Notes: generated by a model from the letters alone, not told the origin. A DNA stretch of 64,000 nucleotides from Oreocharis arfaki (GCA_013398015.1 VZRR01012419.1:373900-437899), one strand, 5' to 3'. Counted from the stretch's first letter, positions 48,972-62,359 are shown. Program-made: numbers and translations.

Positions 48972-51900
48972 ATTTTGGTGGCTGAAATTAATTTAAAATT
49001 TTTAAATTAATTAATTTTAAAATTTCAAAATCCAGTAGACCTCCCTGCTGGGTATTTCTGGCTTCAAATACACATCTAAATCACATACATAATATCTGCA
49101 CATAATATGTCCATGCTGGTATATGCTATTTTATTCTGTTGTATAAAAGATTATGCTAAATTTTCTTAAACAGGGTTAAGTACAAAGGTTTGTTTTCATT
49201 CTACTTGGAATATAACACAGTAAAATATATTTTCAGGGAGCTTATTTTACTTAAACTTTTGTTTTCACAGGAAAAAAAAATAGTTGTAAAAATGGACTAA
49301 AATATCCTCAAAGTCAGCTCTTATTTTTAGCCATATTGTATTTGTTCACATTAAGCAACACAGTTCCCTCCAACCAGCCAAAACAAAATGAATAAGATTA
49401 GCACAATTGAGCCTTGAAGAATATGATTTGATTAATTTTATTTTTGAGGATTTGGTTGTTATTCGTGTCTGTCAAAATGGAATAAAAAAGTCCTTGTCAT
49501 TACAGTCAACATACACAGTACTTAGCTTGTTCTCATCCTTAGAACTACTTCTGTTTTAAAAGCAAAGCAAGTGCAAAAATTGGTATTTGAAACAGTCAGT
49601 ATTTTCAGTGGAAAAGGAAACTTCAACCTACACTGTAATTAATTTCATCCCTGGAAATCCTATGGGGTCACTAGGTCCATATAGGAGGAAAACAGTGTAT
49701 CAGAAATACGGATAAATTTTTATGTGAATATCACTTACAGAAATTTCAATGAATCAAGCCAAAGATTTCTGGTAAACTTTGTATTTGTAAATATTTCCAA
49801 TCAAAACATAGAATCAAATAAATGTTATTGTCGTGTTAGAGAGAGAAACTGGAAATTAGACCCTGGAGTGAAGCAATTTATGTCTCTATAGGCAGCCTAA
49901 CCTTTATCACTAGAAAGTGTCTTGCACCATTTTACTTCCATGTGTGAAGACCTCTACCTCTTTTAAAGGTTCAGTTCAGATCTTAAGCTCTTGCTTTCCA
50001 GGATAGTAAGGTCAGCTCTGAATACTGAAGTCCTGGCACTTCAAGTTACACTGTCTATGTAAAAAAGTAATTGAAATAAACCCAAATCAGCAATAATTTG
50101 AGAGATTTCCAGAATTGGCTGTTCTGCGAAGAATTCTTTTTTCACCTACCCATCTCTTACATACCTTCTTGGATCCTTCAGACAACTTGCACTACTAATT
50201 CTTTCACCAGGATGCTTCGTGACAAGCTCTGTTGAATCTTCATGTGTCTGCTAAATCTCTGTTCTTACCGCTTACAGTGCTGAGCTCCCTGTTTAGCTAC
50301 AAGCACAAACTAAAACCACAACATCTACTTCCAAAATTTGCTGACAGTTAAAATTGCTTTCCTTTCACTGATGGGAAGCAGTGGCATTATCAGCTTGCAT
50401 CTCACTGACAAGTAAAGCTAGATGCATTGATGTGTCCCTATAAAATATATGAAAATAATCTAATGCATGGAGCAAGAAACCGGAAGAAAAGCTGCATTTG
50501 TATTCAGTTAAGTGTTTTCATGAAGCTTTTAGAAATACTGAACGTAATGTTGCAGAGACTTTTTTTATTCTTACCAGAGGCAGTCTTGGCTAGCTGAATA
50601 TAATATAGCTCTGTTGTATACCTTTTAGATGCAATCTTTGTTATCAACACTGGAAAATCAACTGCTCTTTTACTGGCTAAATATATGTAGTGAATACCCT
50701 TGCCTTGTGACAGAGCCAATGTGAACACCATATGTCAGCATGTGAAAAGACTGTCAATCTTCGGTGTTCTGGTTAGAAAACCAGTTTGTGCCCAGTTCAT
50801 GGCCCTGGCTGTGGATATCACAAAGGAGAAAAACTTTCTTAGATAATAACTGACACTTTGGGGGAAAATATGAGGGGAAAGGCAGTTAATTTGAGGTTTT
50901 CTGTATTGTTGTAATAATAATTTTAGAGTATTCTTTGGTGTGAAAGTGCAAATTCAGGCTTAATCATGTAAGTTCTTCACCAGAATAAGTTTTCAGAAGC
51001 AGATCTTCCACATACATAGCATATATGACACAGAAATTAAGAGATACTTAAAAAGTCTGTGTGTGGCAATAAAGCTACAAAGGAACAAGATATCTATGCA
51101 ATGATTGTCAGAGAGTTTAAAAGGCAGTGAACCTTTCTGGATTCTGACTTAAACTTGGCTCCTCAGGGCTCTGATCTGTTAACCTGTCCAGCTATGGAAA
51201 TAAAAACAGTGCTGGCTTTAGCCCAAAACCTCATTTGCTCACCACATCAGACATGAGCTGCAAAAACTGTTCATGAGGCTGTCCTGATCCAATAACAAAT
51301 GTGGCTACAGCATCGCCTCAGTTTTATTGAGACCCTACAACTCCTTGCAGTCTGGGGCACAGAAAGCAGGTAAACATTCTGGGACTTCCACCATGATTGT
51401 GCTGTGGATCTTCCAATGAATGTGCCAATGGAGTTTCCTCTTCAAAGTCATAAGTGCATTGTTCATAAGGATAAACACAAGCACTCCTCAGAGGCCTCAC
51501 CTGTTTAGCCTTAAACATGGCAGAGTGGCTGCTGCCCATACAAGCCTGGACCAAAGCCCAGTGATCCTCACAGACACAGCCCTAAACCTAGTATGGACCT
51601 AGGACCAAGTATAGAGTGTACTGTGCTTTATACAAAAATTTTTCCAACTTTTACTTATAATCACTATCTTCAACTGGAAAATTAGTAACGTATTTTCGGG
51701 GACAAGAAAAGCTTTTTCAATGCTTTTTTTTAATAACAATTTCTTGCTAAATGGGCTATTAAAGTGCACTTGATAGTACGAAAAAAGCGTAATTTAAACT
51801 CCAAACATAGTGTTGCCACTAATATTAACAAGAACTTCTGCCAAACTGTAACAGATATGTTAAAGCTGATTCCACATAAATTTACAGTTTTCTTGATTGA

Positions 51901-52852
51901 AAATGTCTGAGGGGATCGTGGTATAAAAACATAGAAATACTATAAGGTATAAAAAAAAATGTCAATGTGGAGATCAGGATGTTCAAGAAAGAGTCACATG
52001 GTATAAAATGTGTTTAACAATGTTATCTGTGCAGAAAGATTAGGCCCTTTACGGTTATATTGGAAAACTTAGATTGTACTCCATTATTTTGTGCAATATA
52101 CCATAACAGGATTCTGATACTATCATTCCACTAATCCTGTCACCTTGCATTCTCATTTCTGGATTTATGATCTCTTTATTAAAGTATATTCAAAGCCATT
52201 TATTTAGATAAACTGCCTTCATGCAGAAGGAATGCTTCTCATATCATATTTGAGAGCATGAAATTTTATTATAGAAATGGTCGTTTCATTTTCACACATT
52301 GTGTAAATCAGAATGCTCTGATTTACCCTACGAAGTTTAAACTAGATAGATTTCTCAGATATTTTAAGTTTTCTTGAGGCCTAACCTCTTCTATCCCAAG
52401 ATTAATTTTAAAATTAGGACCTCACTTCACTGTTTCAATAGATGAAGAAGAGAAAAACACTGTGGATGGGTTCTTGCCAGGTGGCATTACTGTTTTCATG
52501 GTCCTTATTTCAACTGAGGAGAACCTGAGGGTGGGTACAGGTCATGGTTGCTTTTGTTGATCTCTTCTGGGACTGGAGAAGATGTGATGTTTCATGGGTA
52601 TAAGAGATATGCCAGGTGAAGGAATGATTCTGATTACACTGCGGCCGGGTGGGGAGGTGGGAAGTCTTCCGAAAGGTATTTCCAGAGAGTGAAGAACAAC
52701 AAACTGCCCTCTGAGGAGCCACTACCCTCACTGCCTCCACATGAAATCCGATTCAACTACATCTAAAATCAATAACTATTGACATCTCCTTTAAACATCC
52801 AGGCAGATTTTACTATAAGATGCAAAAATAACATTCAGAAGACCTCAAACCT

Positions 52853-52886
52853 ATTTTATTTTATTTTATTTTATTTTATTTTATTT
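52853..52886 (+). repeat. (ATTTT)n pentanucleotide repeat
   Basis: Nearly seven uninterrupted copies of ATTTT, directly followed by CAG. Confidence 0.95.
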
Positions 52887-54234
52887 CAGTGAACAACTTT
52901 ATTTTAATGGACAACATTTTTACAATTAATACCAATGGTAACTCCTACTATGGAACAGCCTACCAGTCTTCAGAAGTGTAGAGTTAATTTCTCTTCTATA
53001 TTTGTTCAATATATGTTCTATGAATAAATAGTGTGAAAGTATAAGATTATACTTAGAAACCAGATGTAACTATTTGCACTTGAGGAGCTAAATTTCCTTA
53101 AGGTACGGGACATTACAACTTTGCAAGTGACTAACTGCAGAAAGCAGTGTGAAACTGTGTGTGGAAGTATACTATAATTTGTGGTCCATAAAAAAAATTG
53201 CTGAGATAGCTCTCCAAATTATGATTTACCATGCTTGCAAGTCAAAGTTTTCTTACCAAATGGGTAAGGAAAAAGATAGGAGAGTACAAGGCATATACAT
53301 TATAAAATGAGGTTTTTCTGTAAAAATCTCAAGGTTTCTGGGATTCTGCTGACATGAAGTAGCCCTAACGCCATCCTTTTTCTCCCAAATCATAAGTGTT
53401 CCCGTTAAGTCTGGACTAAATTCATCAAAGCTCGTTGGGAACCTTAGACTTTTCTGGACAAACTTTGTCCTGCTGTTTCTTAGATTTTTGATAAATTCTA
53501 AAACCCTTCTTCTAAATAAGCTATCATTTGTTAATGTCTGGGTTTCTTTGGTAGGAATTACTCGAATCCTTCTCCAGAATTTTCTGCTACCATGGATGAA
53601 CCCCCATGATTAAGTAGCCTAGTTAGGACAAGATTAAATAAAATTCTGTTTAAAGTTAATCCAAAACCTGGGAGTCATAGAAAAAAAAGGAAATAACCAT
53701 GTGTGAAGCATGTGTTGATAACTCAAATGTATGAAACAGCTTTTCCTTAATTTTTCATTTAATTTGTAACTTAGATCTTGCGGAGTGTTTTTAATGTAAA
53801 TACGGATGTAGTAAGATATTTGTGTTTTTCATTGCAATAATCTTATTTGGGCATGTATTTTACTTTTTGCTTTAGAAACAAAAGGATTATCCTCATGTGG
53901 GCTTTTAGTAGAGAAACTGTTTCTGAATGTGTCACTTCATGTTTTTCATTGACAAAAAAAAGTCTTAAAACTCCATGTCAGACAGAATCAATAATCAGTG
54001 TAAGTTTGTTATGAATTTGCTCTCTGAACCCTTGTTAGAATCAGAAAGTACTTCAGAACGTTTAGCATGCTAGCACTTACCTGTAAGTGCCACTAATTAT
54101 ATTGTGGTACACTGCATATGTAAATAAATAACATTATCTTGGAACACTGAATTCTTTTCAAGCATGAAAACACTAATTTTAGAGATACTAAGACAATATT
54201 TAAAAACTATTCTGACATTTGACTGAATCCCAGC

Positions 54235-55259
54235 TCTATTGGGCTTGTGTGGCCAGGATTGGTAGTAGGGGGCTACAGTGGTGGTTTCTGTGAGAAGTTT
54301 CCAGAAGCTTGGTCCGTGTCTGGCATGGCCAGTGCCAGCCAGCTCCAGGATGGATGTCCTGCTGGACAAGGCCGAGACAATCAGAAATGGTGGTAATGCC
54401 TCTGTGATTTAAGGAAAAGTTACAGTGCAGATGTTATTGTTGCCAAAGAGTGAAGTGAGAATATGCGAGCCCTGCAGACACGGAGGCCAGTGCAGGAGAG
54501 GCAGGAGCGGCTACAAACACCAGAGCTCAGANNNNNNNNNNNNNNNNNNNNNNNNNNNNNNNNNNNNNNNNNNNNNNNNNNNNNNNNNNNNNNNNNNNNN
54601 NNNNNNNNNNNNNNNNNNNNNNNNNNNNNNNNNNNNNNNNNNNNNNNNNNNNNNNNNNNNNNNNGCCTGAGAGGAGGCTGTGACCCCTTGGGAGGCCTGT
54701 GCTGGAACAGGCTCCTGGCAGGGAGCTGCAGACCCACGGAGAGAGGAGCCCCTGCTGGAGCAGATCTCCTGGCATGGCTTGTGACCCTGTGGAGCAGTTC
54801 TTGGAGAACTGTTGCCCATGGGATCTGCTAATGTTGGGGAAGTTCACCGAGATGTGTCTGCTGCGGGAGGGACCCCACAGTGGAGTAGTAAAAGGCTTCC
54901 TCTCCCTGAGCAGTGGCAGGAACAATGTGTGACGAACTGAGTGTAACCCTCATTTCCCATCTCTCCGTGCTCCTGGTGGGAGGTAGAACTTTGGAAGGAG
55001 GAAGGGGTGGGAAGAAGGTGTTTTTAAGATTAATTTTACTTCTCATTATACTGCTCTGATTTTTTTAGTAATAAATTCAATTAATAATCCCAATTGGAGT
55101 CACTTTTGCCCAGGACAGTATTTGGTGAGTGATCTCTCCCAGACCTTATGGCAGCTTCTGAAACTTTGTTACCTTTTTTCATCCCTGTCCAGTTGCACAG
55201 GGGAATGATAGAGCAGTTTTGGTGGGTGCCTGGCATCTACCCAGGGTCAATCCACTACG
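54235..55259 (+). mobile_element. Long avian ERVL-like LTR with internal repeats
   Basis: It starts with 'tattgggcttgtgtggccagg', continues through 'ctgtgagaagtttccagaagc' and 'gagaatatgcgag', and ends with 'ggaatgatagagcag' then 'cagggtcaatccacta'. I know this order from a common avian ERVL-type LTR, whose 3' part is shared with the LTR at 17.7 kb. The middle holds diverged copies of a 'cccgtggg...ctggagcag' unit (54680-54890). AATAAA lies at 55070-55075. The flanking five bases (CCAGC and GAAGC) agree at three positions, compatible with an old duplication. No internal retroviral genes adjoin it. A 133-base run of N interrupts it. Confidence 0.8.
54532..54664. other. Assembly gap of 133 N inside the LTR
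   Basis: The gap falls exactly where the LTR's internal tandem units should begin, so the assembler probably failed on the repeat. Apparent frames across it (up to 132 codons) are meaningless. Confidence 0.98.
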
Positions 55260-55281
55260 GAAGCTATCACAAAAAATCATG

Positions 55282-55475
55282 GGGCCTGGAACAGGCTCCC
55301 CATGGAAGTAGTCACATCAACCTCCAGAGCTCAAGAAACATTTGAGCAATGCTCTCAGGCACATGGTGTGACTCAGGGATGGTGCTGTGCAGGGGCAGGA
55401 GCTGGACTGGATGATCCTTGGAGGTCCCTTCCAATTCAGCATTTTCCATAACCCTGTGATTCTATTTGCCACATA
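55282..55475 (+). mobile_element. CR1 LINE 3' end
   Basis: Begins 'ggcctggaacaggctcccc', continues with 'agcaatgctctcaggcaca', 'gctggactggatgatcctt' and 'ggtcccttccaattcagc', and ends near 'tgtgattctatt', the octamer-like CR1 terminus. Only about 190 bp remain because of 5' truncation. It starts about 22 bp after the end of the preceding LTR. Confidence 0.95.
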
Positions 55476-58400
55476 CAGGCACTGGATTTTTTTGAAAGCT
55501 GCTGAGGGAAGGCATTTTAAAATAAGATTCTCTGCTCTTCTGGTATGTAGTGTTTGCATCACTGTTATATAATCCCATAAACACAGGTCACTGCTTTTGA
55601 AGCAGTGACATCAAGGTGTGCTTCTTTCAAGCAAATTTTTATACCACCCTCGTCAATCTGGTGGCTGTGTGTCTAAGCAGTAAACATGGTACTTCTGCTC
55701 GAAACAGAAAAAATATTCATAGTGTTCCTCACTGAAAAATCTGTCTTAACTCTAAATCTCAGTTTCCCTTATAGCAATAAACCCCAGTGAATTCTGTGAA
55801 GTACAGTGAGAAAATGTCCAAATCAGATGGTAAGTTTCATACAACAATGAAGTGTTGATTAAAAATTACACAGCAATCAGTAATAGCAAAACTAGCACTA
55901 ATCACTTTACGTGTCAATGGTTATCAAGGTGGCCTTAAAAGAAAAGTGCTGAAGATATTTGAGGATTTTACACAGTGGAATTTGGCCTCTTTAAAAGTAA
56001 CACTGGATAGGATTATGTACATACTTTTGCTCTAAACTCATGCTTTCCCTCAAAAAGAGAAAAATCACACAGTTATTCCATAACTACCTACACATTCTGG
56101 ACTGACTGAAATAGTCTCTTAAGTACCTAAAAGGAACAATGTTTTAGCTCTGTATGGATAAATATGTTGCAGATGTCATGTGCTGCTTTCACACTTTCCA
56201 AAAAGCAAACTCAAAATTCAAGGTTGTTTATTCAGCATCTGTATTAAAATCATTTTATTAAGCAGTAGTTCTCCAGTTTTGCACATATGCATTGAAAAGT
56301 TTAGTAACAGTGAACACACAGAATGACTGAGACAAAACCACTTGTACGATGAATGATCTTTCTTTACTGTCTCGATAATAGAGAACAATAATAACAACCA
56401 ACCTCTAGCCTATTAGCAGGCTTTATTGCTTCTTTTCAGGCTTGAGCCAGTGAAAATTTAGCCATAAAACTAGATGCACTCTAAACATTTCAGGGCTTTT
56501 TTCTGGTTACAATTCTACAAAACTTGCCTGTGTAGACAGTGATTTCACCGGGTTTTAACTGTATGAGGGGAGCCTGGAAAAGTGAATTCTCCTGCGGACA
56601 CTTGGTTGATTAGGCCCTCTTTTCCTCTAAAGCAAGCTGCATCTGTATGAACTTTATGGGCAAATAATTGAAAGTAACCAAGTTACCACAGCTTAATGAC
56701 ATGTCACTTGTCAACCAAGACAAAACAGATCACCACGTCTATGTCCTTACCTCTCTGCAAGAAAGAAATGGGCATGTTTGCTCACACTATCATTTTCCTC
56801 ATTAACCCAACCCATCATCAGTGTCTGGCAGGATCGTTTCACAGAGTCAGTCACGGATTTTTTATAAGTGATAACCTTGGTTCAAAATCTCATAGAATGA
56901 ATCCTTGATTTAAAAACAAGGATATATCTGTATCCACTTCATTTAATATACTGGTTCTTTGTGTGTGGGTTATGGATATCTTGGGACAGTATTTTTTTCC
57001 CATTCTCACAGGTGCTAAAAAACCTTGGCTGTGCATTCAACATCATCTGCTGAGGGAAGACACATTATGAGATGCAACAAATATATAAAAGGCACCTAGA
57101 AAAGAATACACTAATGTAAAAATTTGAGGAAAAGAGTCTGTAAAAATAAATCATATTTTATATACAATGTGTGAAGTGAATATATCAGTGCTGGAAAAAG
57201 TATTCCAGTTTAACAGATTAAAAGCAGAATATTTTCCCTTTTCAGTTATCTTCTCTATTTCAAGCCACCTAATAAGTTAGAATCAGCCTGAATTAAAAGA
57301 AAAAAAAAAGGCAACATAAAAAACCACAAGCAGTCTTCAGAACTATTGCAGAATATTGCATAATTCTACCAACAAAGTTTACAACAAATACAAACAATGA
57401 TTTTTTAGAACTGGATAAAGATTTATAAGTCCAGAACCTGTTTGTCTGTCTTCGTCCAAGTGTATAATTGGCTTAATGTAAGCTATTAACTCTCCTTGCA
57501 AATGTTTTGTAGTAATCGACAGGACTCAGACTTCTACCATGAAAATTCATAACTAATGATGGATATTAAAATTCACAGTATTATTTTCAAGATATGAGTC
57601 AGGGACTGACCAGATCCTACTTCACAAAGTTCTATATTAGTCTTTCACTGTTATAATGAAAAACGCCTCAGGCAGGGATTAGTGCTGTGCTATATTAAAA
57701 AAAACCAAACAGAACACAGCCTAAGAGCTATTAGCTTCGAAGATTGCCTGTTTTCTAGTGGAAAACAACCCTCAAAAATATTGTACAGCTCTTAAGCAAG
57801 AAAAGGAACCACAGGAAAAAAAGAAGATGTAGCGTTCTGCCGCTGGTAGAAGATGCAGTATAGACACTTTATGAAGACCAGATGCTGACAACAGTGTCGT
57901 GATTGTCACTGTTTTTTCATTGTAGTGCTAAATGACCCCAGGTATTCCCATGAGTAAACTACGCCTTGTGAATTCCCACTTGTTAAGCATAACAGAAATG
58001 CCAATTCAAGTGTGCCTTTTATCTTTCTGCTGCTTCAGAATTGTCAGGCGGGGGGTAGTTTGTGAGAATGTAAGCCTTCATGACTTGAGGTATTCAAGAA
58101 GACAGGAATAAAAAAAAGTAACACTTTCATTCCAGTTGCCATGTAGATACCGAGAGAAGAATGATTGCCTTTTGTGTGATTATGTGCTAGCTAACTTTAG
58201 CAGTGGTATCAAGTTCATTGAAGGTGGTAGAGACCTGGTCAGAAATTTTTCCAAATGGATAGCCTGCCCCACAATACTTATGATCCCAGCTATGTGCTTA
58301 TTGGGCATCTGAGCTAGCTGCCTTGAAGCTGAAGTCACACCTCCCAATGCAAAGGATACTTATCCTCAGTCAGAGGTTTACTGGTTCAGTGTTTCTTTCT

Positions 58401-59944
58401 GTACGTTTGTAGCATCAGCCTACCCAAGATTTTGCTAAGAGGCTTCTCGATATGGAGGAGAAAGAAAAATTGACGATGTCACTTGGCGACCTGCAGTGGA
58501 ATTGTTCCTGATTTCAGGAAGGTTGATCTTAGCTAAATGAGTCCAGTCACCTTGCAGGTGGAGGATCAGGTGTGGAAGAGACCAGCTACAATGGCTCAAT
58601 ATTGCTCTTCAGATAGTCTAGTAACAGACTGAAGACAACAAGAAATTCTTGATACAGCCAGATAATTTCTTAAAAAAACTTATCACAGTAGGTAAGGCGA
58701 GAGCTCTACCATCCCTTTCTGACCCCTCACCCCACCCCAATACAGTGGGAACACAGTAAATGCAGATGAGCTATCATTCACACTAATGATATCATTACAC
58801 ACTCTCATTTCACAGTAACTAATCAGTGAAAACAAATCCATCATGTTTTCTGGAAAGATTCGGTTTTGAGTAGCAAAACCTATTCAAAATTAGGCTTTAT
58901 ATAAATCTGTAGGATAACCTTGGTCACTTCTTTTGCAAGTTGAAAACAGTTGACATGCACAACACAACAGCATTGTCTTCTTTACTAGCACAGTATAGTC
59001 TATATTTTCTGCATGAGAAAGATATTAAGGAGGCATTGTATATGTATTTAGAGTTCAGTTCAGTTACATGCATTTGAACAGTTTCACTATGTTTAATTGC
59101 TGAATCAGTGTGATGGATTTTTCTGAGAAGATTAATTATCTCCTTAAATTATTTTAACGACGTAAGAGCAATGAAGAAAATGAAAGCAAGTATTACACAT
59201 AGATTGCTTATCTTCACGAGACTAGCCAATAAAAAAAATGAAGTCAATAATTTTTTATGCTAAGAAGCATAATTGCTATTTTCTTATGCATTTAAGCAAA
59301 CCATTTTCAAAACAGCAATTTTAAAACTGGGCTTGCTAGTTAACTATCTCTCTTAATAATTTATAACCAGCATCTTTTTAAATTTCATTCTTGGTGAAAG
59401 CTGAATCAAATGTATAATACATTTCTAGTTCAAGACCTTTTTAATTAGAAAGTTAATGATAGTTTCTATAGCCTTTTTTAACAGTAAAAATGCAAAGAAA
59501 GGAGCAGAAAAGAAGCATTTCTTGCTGATCTTCCCTATCTTCCATGCCATTTATTAATTTCGGTCTACAGAAAAAATCTAATGCAAAACAAAATACTTCT
59601 TTGCTGCTCTACAGTACAGCAGCTGTCATCACACAACTTTTTTCCTTTGCTTTTTGCCAGATCAATATACTGAAAGTTGTGAGTAAACAACATAAACAAG
59701 TAGCAACTCTTATAGGAATAATAGTTGCCAAATCAAAAGGAGACCTTTGAGATATTCAAAGCTCACGCTTACTGTTGCTTTTGGCTCCCACAGCTGAACA
59801 AGGCAGGATTAGCTCACAAGTTATTTATTTCTCAATAAAGAAAAACCCATAAGTGCACTGTAAGCATGACACACCAGGTACCTACCTGTTCAGATGCTGC
59901 GCTGTGCACCAAAACAAACAGCCACAGATGTTTAGGACTATTTA
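55476..59944. other. Unique AT-rich sequence
   Basis: About 4.5 kb without a recognisable gene, repeat family or RNA gene. Confidence 0.5.
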
Positions 59945-60150
59945 GAGGATGGTGGAGATGCCAGAGCATGATAAGCGGCTGCTAAATGGCAGTGTAATGG
60001 GTATCCGACACAGAGCCACCACTGCTACCCCACAGTGCTCAGGTGAGATCAGTTCAGAGAACTCAGAGCACATCACAGACATGCTCATGGAAGCACTGCT
60101 CATGGCTGTGCTTCCAAAAAAGCTCTCAGTGATCAACCTACGACCCATGC
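59945..60150. other. Unassigned GC-richer segment with open frames
   Basis: It directly abuts the broken end of the next CR1. Both strands are open here: a plus-strand frame from an ATG at 59949 (MVEMPEHDKRLLNGSVMG...) and a minus-strand frame of 68 codons from 60148. A CTCAG|GTGAGA donor-like site lies at 60042 on the plus strand. Codon content looks protein-like, but I do not recognise either peptide. It is not CR1, because the expected RT continuation is absent. It may be a fragment of another repeat or a retrocopy. Confidence 0.35.
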
Positions 60151-60164
60151 TACAAAGGGTAGCT

Positions 60165-62040
60165 TTAGCCCCCTACCCGGTCATAGGAGGAGGTCAGGAG
60201 GTCAAGCAGGACCTGCCTTTCCTAAACCCACACTGGCTGGGCCTGTGTTTGTCCTGATCCTCTGGTTGTCCTGTGTGTGCTTCCTGACGGCACTCAAGGT
60301 GATCTATTACATGAACTTCCCCAGCACTGAAGTCGGGCTGATGGGCACCGGATCCTCCTTCCAACCCTTCCCGTAAATGGACATCACCCTGACTGACCTC
60401 CAGCTGTCTGGTGCCTCCCTGGTTAACCAGGACTGATGATAAATGATGGAGAGTGGCTTGGTGAGCTCTTCCTCCACTCCCTCAGTACACCTTGGTGAAT
60501 CCCACCCAGTCACATACACTTGTGATTGTCCAAGTGGCACAGCAGGTCATTAACTACTTCCTCCTGGATTGCAGGGGGTTTGTCCTGCTCCCCATCCCTG
60601 TCTAGCAGGGCTGGCTGCCCTGAGAATAACTGGGCTTTCTGTTAATAACTGAGGCAAAAATGGCATCAAGCAACCCAGCCTTTTCCTCATACTTGGTGAC
60701 AATGCTCCCCCTATCCTCGAATCCAATAAATGATGATTTTCCTTGTATCTCTTTTCATTGCTAACCACACATTTTTTTATCTTTCACAGCAGAAGCCAGA
60801 CTGACTTCTAGCTCAGCTTTTACCTAATTTTCTCGCTACATGGCCTAGCAACATCCTTCTACTCTCTCTGAGTTGCCTGCCCCTTTTTCCAAAGTTCGTA
60901 AACACTCTTTTTACCCTTGAACTACATTGAAAGCTCCCTGTTCAGCCAGGATGATCTTCTTGCCTGCTGACTTATCTATTGACAAATAGGGATGACCTGC
61001 TCCTCCACCTTTAAGATTTTGTTCCTAAAGTACGTCCAGCCTTCCTGGAACCCTTTGTTACTAAGTGCTGTTTCCCAGGGGACTCTGAGCCAGTGTCCTG
61101 AACAGGCTGAAGTCCCCCCTCTGGAAGTCCAAGGTCTAAGCATTTTGCTGATCCCTTTCTTTACTTCTCCAAGAATCAAAAATTCTGTGACCGATTCCAC
61201 GGTCACTGTGCCCAAGAGGGCCTCTGACCACCACATCTCCCACAGCCCTTCTCCGTTTGTAAACAGCAGGTCTGGCAGGGCACGCCCTGCTAGGCTCCCT
61301 TACTGGCTGTGTCAGGAAGTCACCTTCCACACTCTCCAGGAGCCTCCTAGACCGTCTCCTCTCCACTGTGATGTGTTTCCAGCAGACATTTGGCAAGCTG
61401 AAGTCTCCCACGAGAACAAGGGCCAGAGATCATGAAACATCCACTGATGAAATATTTCCCTTCATCCTGGTTGGGTGGTCTGCAACAGACTCCCCAGCAG
61501 GATCTCTGCCTTGTTGGCCATCCCTCTGATTGTCACCACAGGCACTCAGCCTTATCCCCACTGTCCCTGAGCTCTGTACAGTGGGAAACCCTCCCCAATG
61601 TACAGAGCCACCCCACTGCCTCTCCTTCCTCACCTGTCCCTTCTGAAGAGCTTGTAGCCATCCATCCACTGCAGCACTCCAGTCACCCCACCACATTTCC
61701 ATAATGATAACCACATCACAGCTTCCTGCTGCCACTGTGTGTTACCCATGCTGGGTGCATGGGGGCACTTCAGCTGGGCTGTCAATGTCACCCCCAACAC
61801 TGGCAAGTCACCCCCAGGCTCATCTCAAGCGAGCCTGGTCTTGTCTCCTTCCCCCTTCAAACCTGGTTTAAAGCCTTCTCAGTCAGCACTGCCAACTCAT
61901 GGGCTAAAATACTTTTCCTCCCTTTTAGACAGGTAGATCCCATCTGTGTCCAGGAGACCTGGTGCTGAATGTCCTGTGGCCAAAAAAGACAAAGCTCTTC
62001 CAATGGCTTTAACCCACATGTTGATCAGGTGGGTTCTCCT
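60165..62040 (-). mobile_element. CR1 LINE: end of ORF1, endonuclease and start of RT; 3' end missing
   Basis: On the minus strand, right to left: an ORF1 tail with DGIYLSKRE (about 61950); the endonuclease N-terminus with MGNTQW, DVVIIMEMWW and DWSAAVDG (61750-61640); GDFSLPNVCW (from 61408) with the conserved GDFN-type motif; VGDVVV and GHSD (about 61210); then RT-start residues KPLSIIYHQSW, GWKEDPV and CGFRKGRSCL (60480-60190). This is the nicking enzyme plus the N-terminal RT region of CR1. Stops and frameshifts (for example between 60976-61236 and 61136-61411) disable it. RT motifs A-C and the 3' end are absent, unusual because CR1 normally loses its 5' part. Confidence 0.94.
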
Positions 62041-62353
62041 GTTACATATAACATACAAACATATTTATTTATATGTATATAATGTCAAATGAGCTAAACA
62101 AATATAGGAGATGCCTGCAGAGCTCAGCCTTTGCTACAACACACTTTCCAAGGGGATTGAGGTTATTCTGTTTGGAAAGCAAAATAGTCACATTCCTAGA
62201 TGTGAGTTAATAGAGCTGTAGATGGTAAATAAGTAACGTATCTTCCTACTAATTCAGTGGGCATCATGGCAAAATGTCAAAAAACCCCCACCCTGAACCA
62301 GCTTTAGATTAATCACTTTAAAAACTATAGGCCTTTCTGCTGCATTTTAGGTA
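62041..62353. other. AT-rich spacer between CR1 and solo LTR
   Basis: No feature recognised. Confidence 0.55.
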
Positions 62354-62359
62354 AATCAG

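Larger units (their letters stand above)
47046..54234. other. Seven kilobases of unique sequence with simple repeats
   Basis: No gene or dispersed repeat recognised. An AT-only irregular array lies at 47553-47683 and other simple repeats are listed separately. A 76-codon minus-strand frame (51324-51554) ends in a TAA that is part of an AATAAA hexamer and is discussed in the findings. A perfect 8-bp inverted repeat with GTAAGTGC arms sits at 54073-54090. Confidence 0.5.

Noticed and set aside
54420..54925. Open frames crossing the N gap
   Set aside because: Unknown bases cannot support a reading frame, and the region is LTR.
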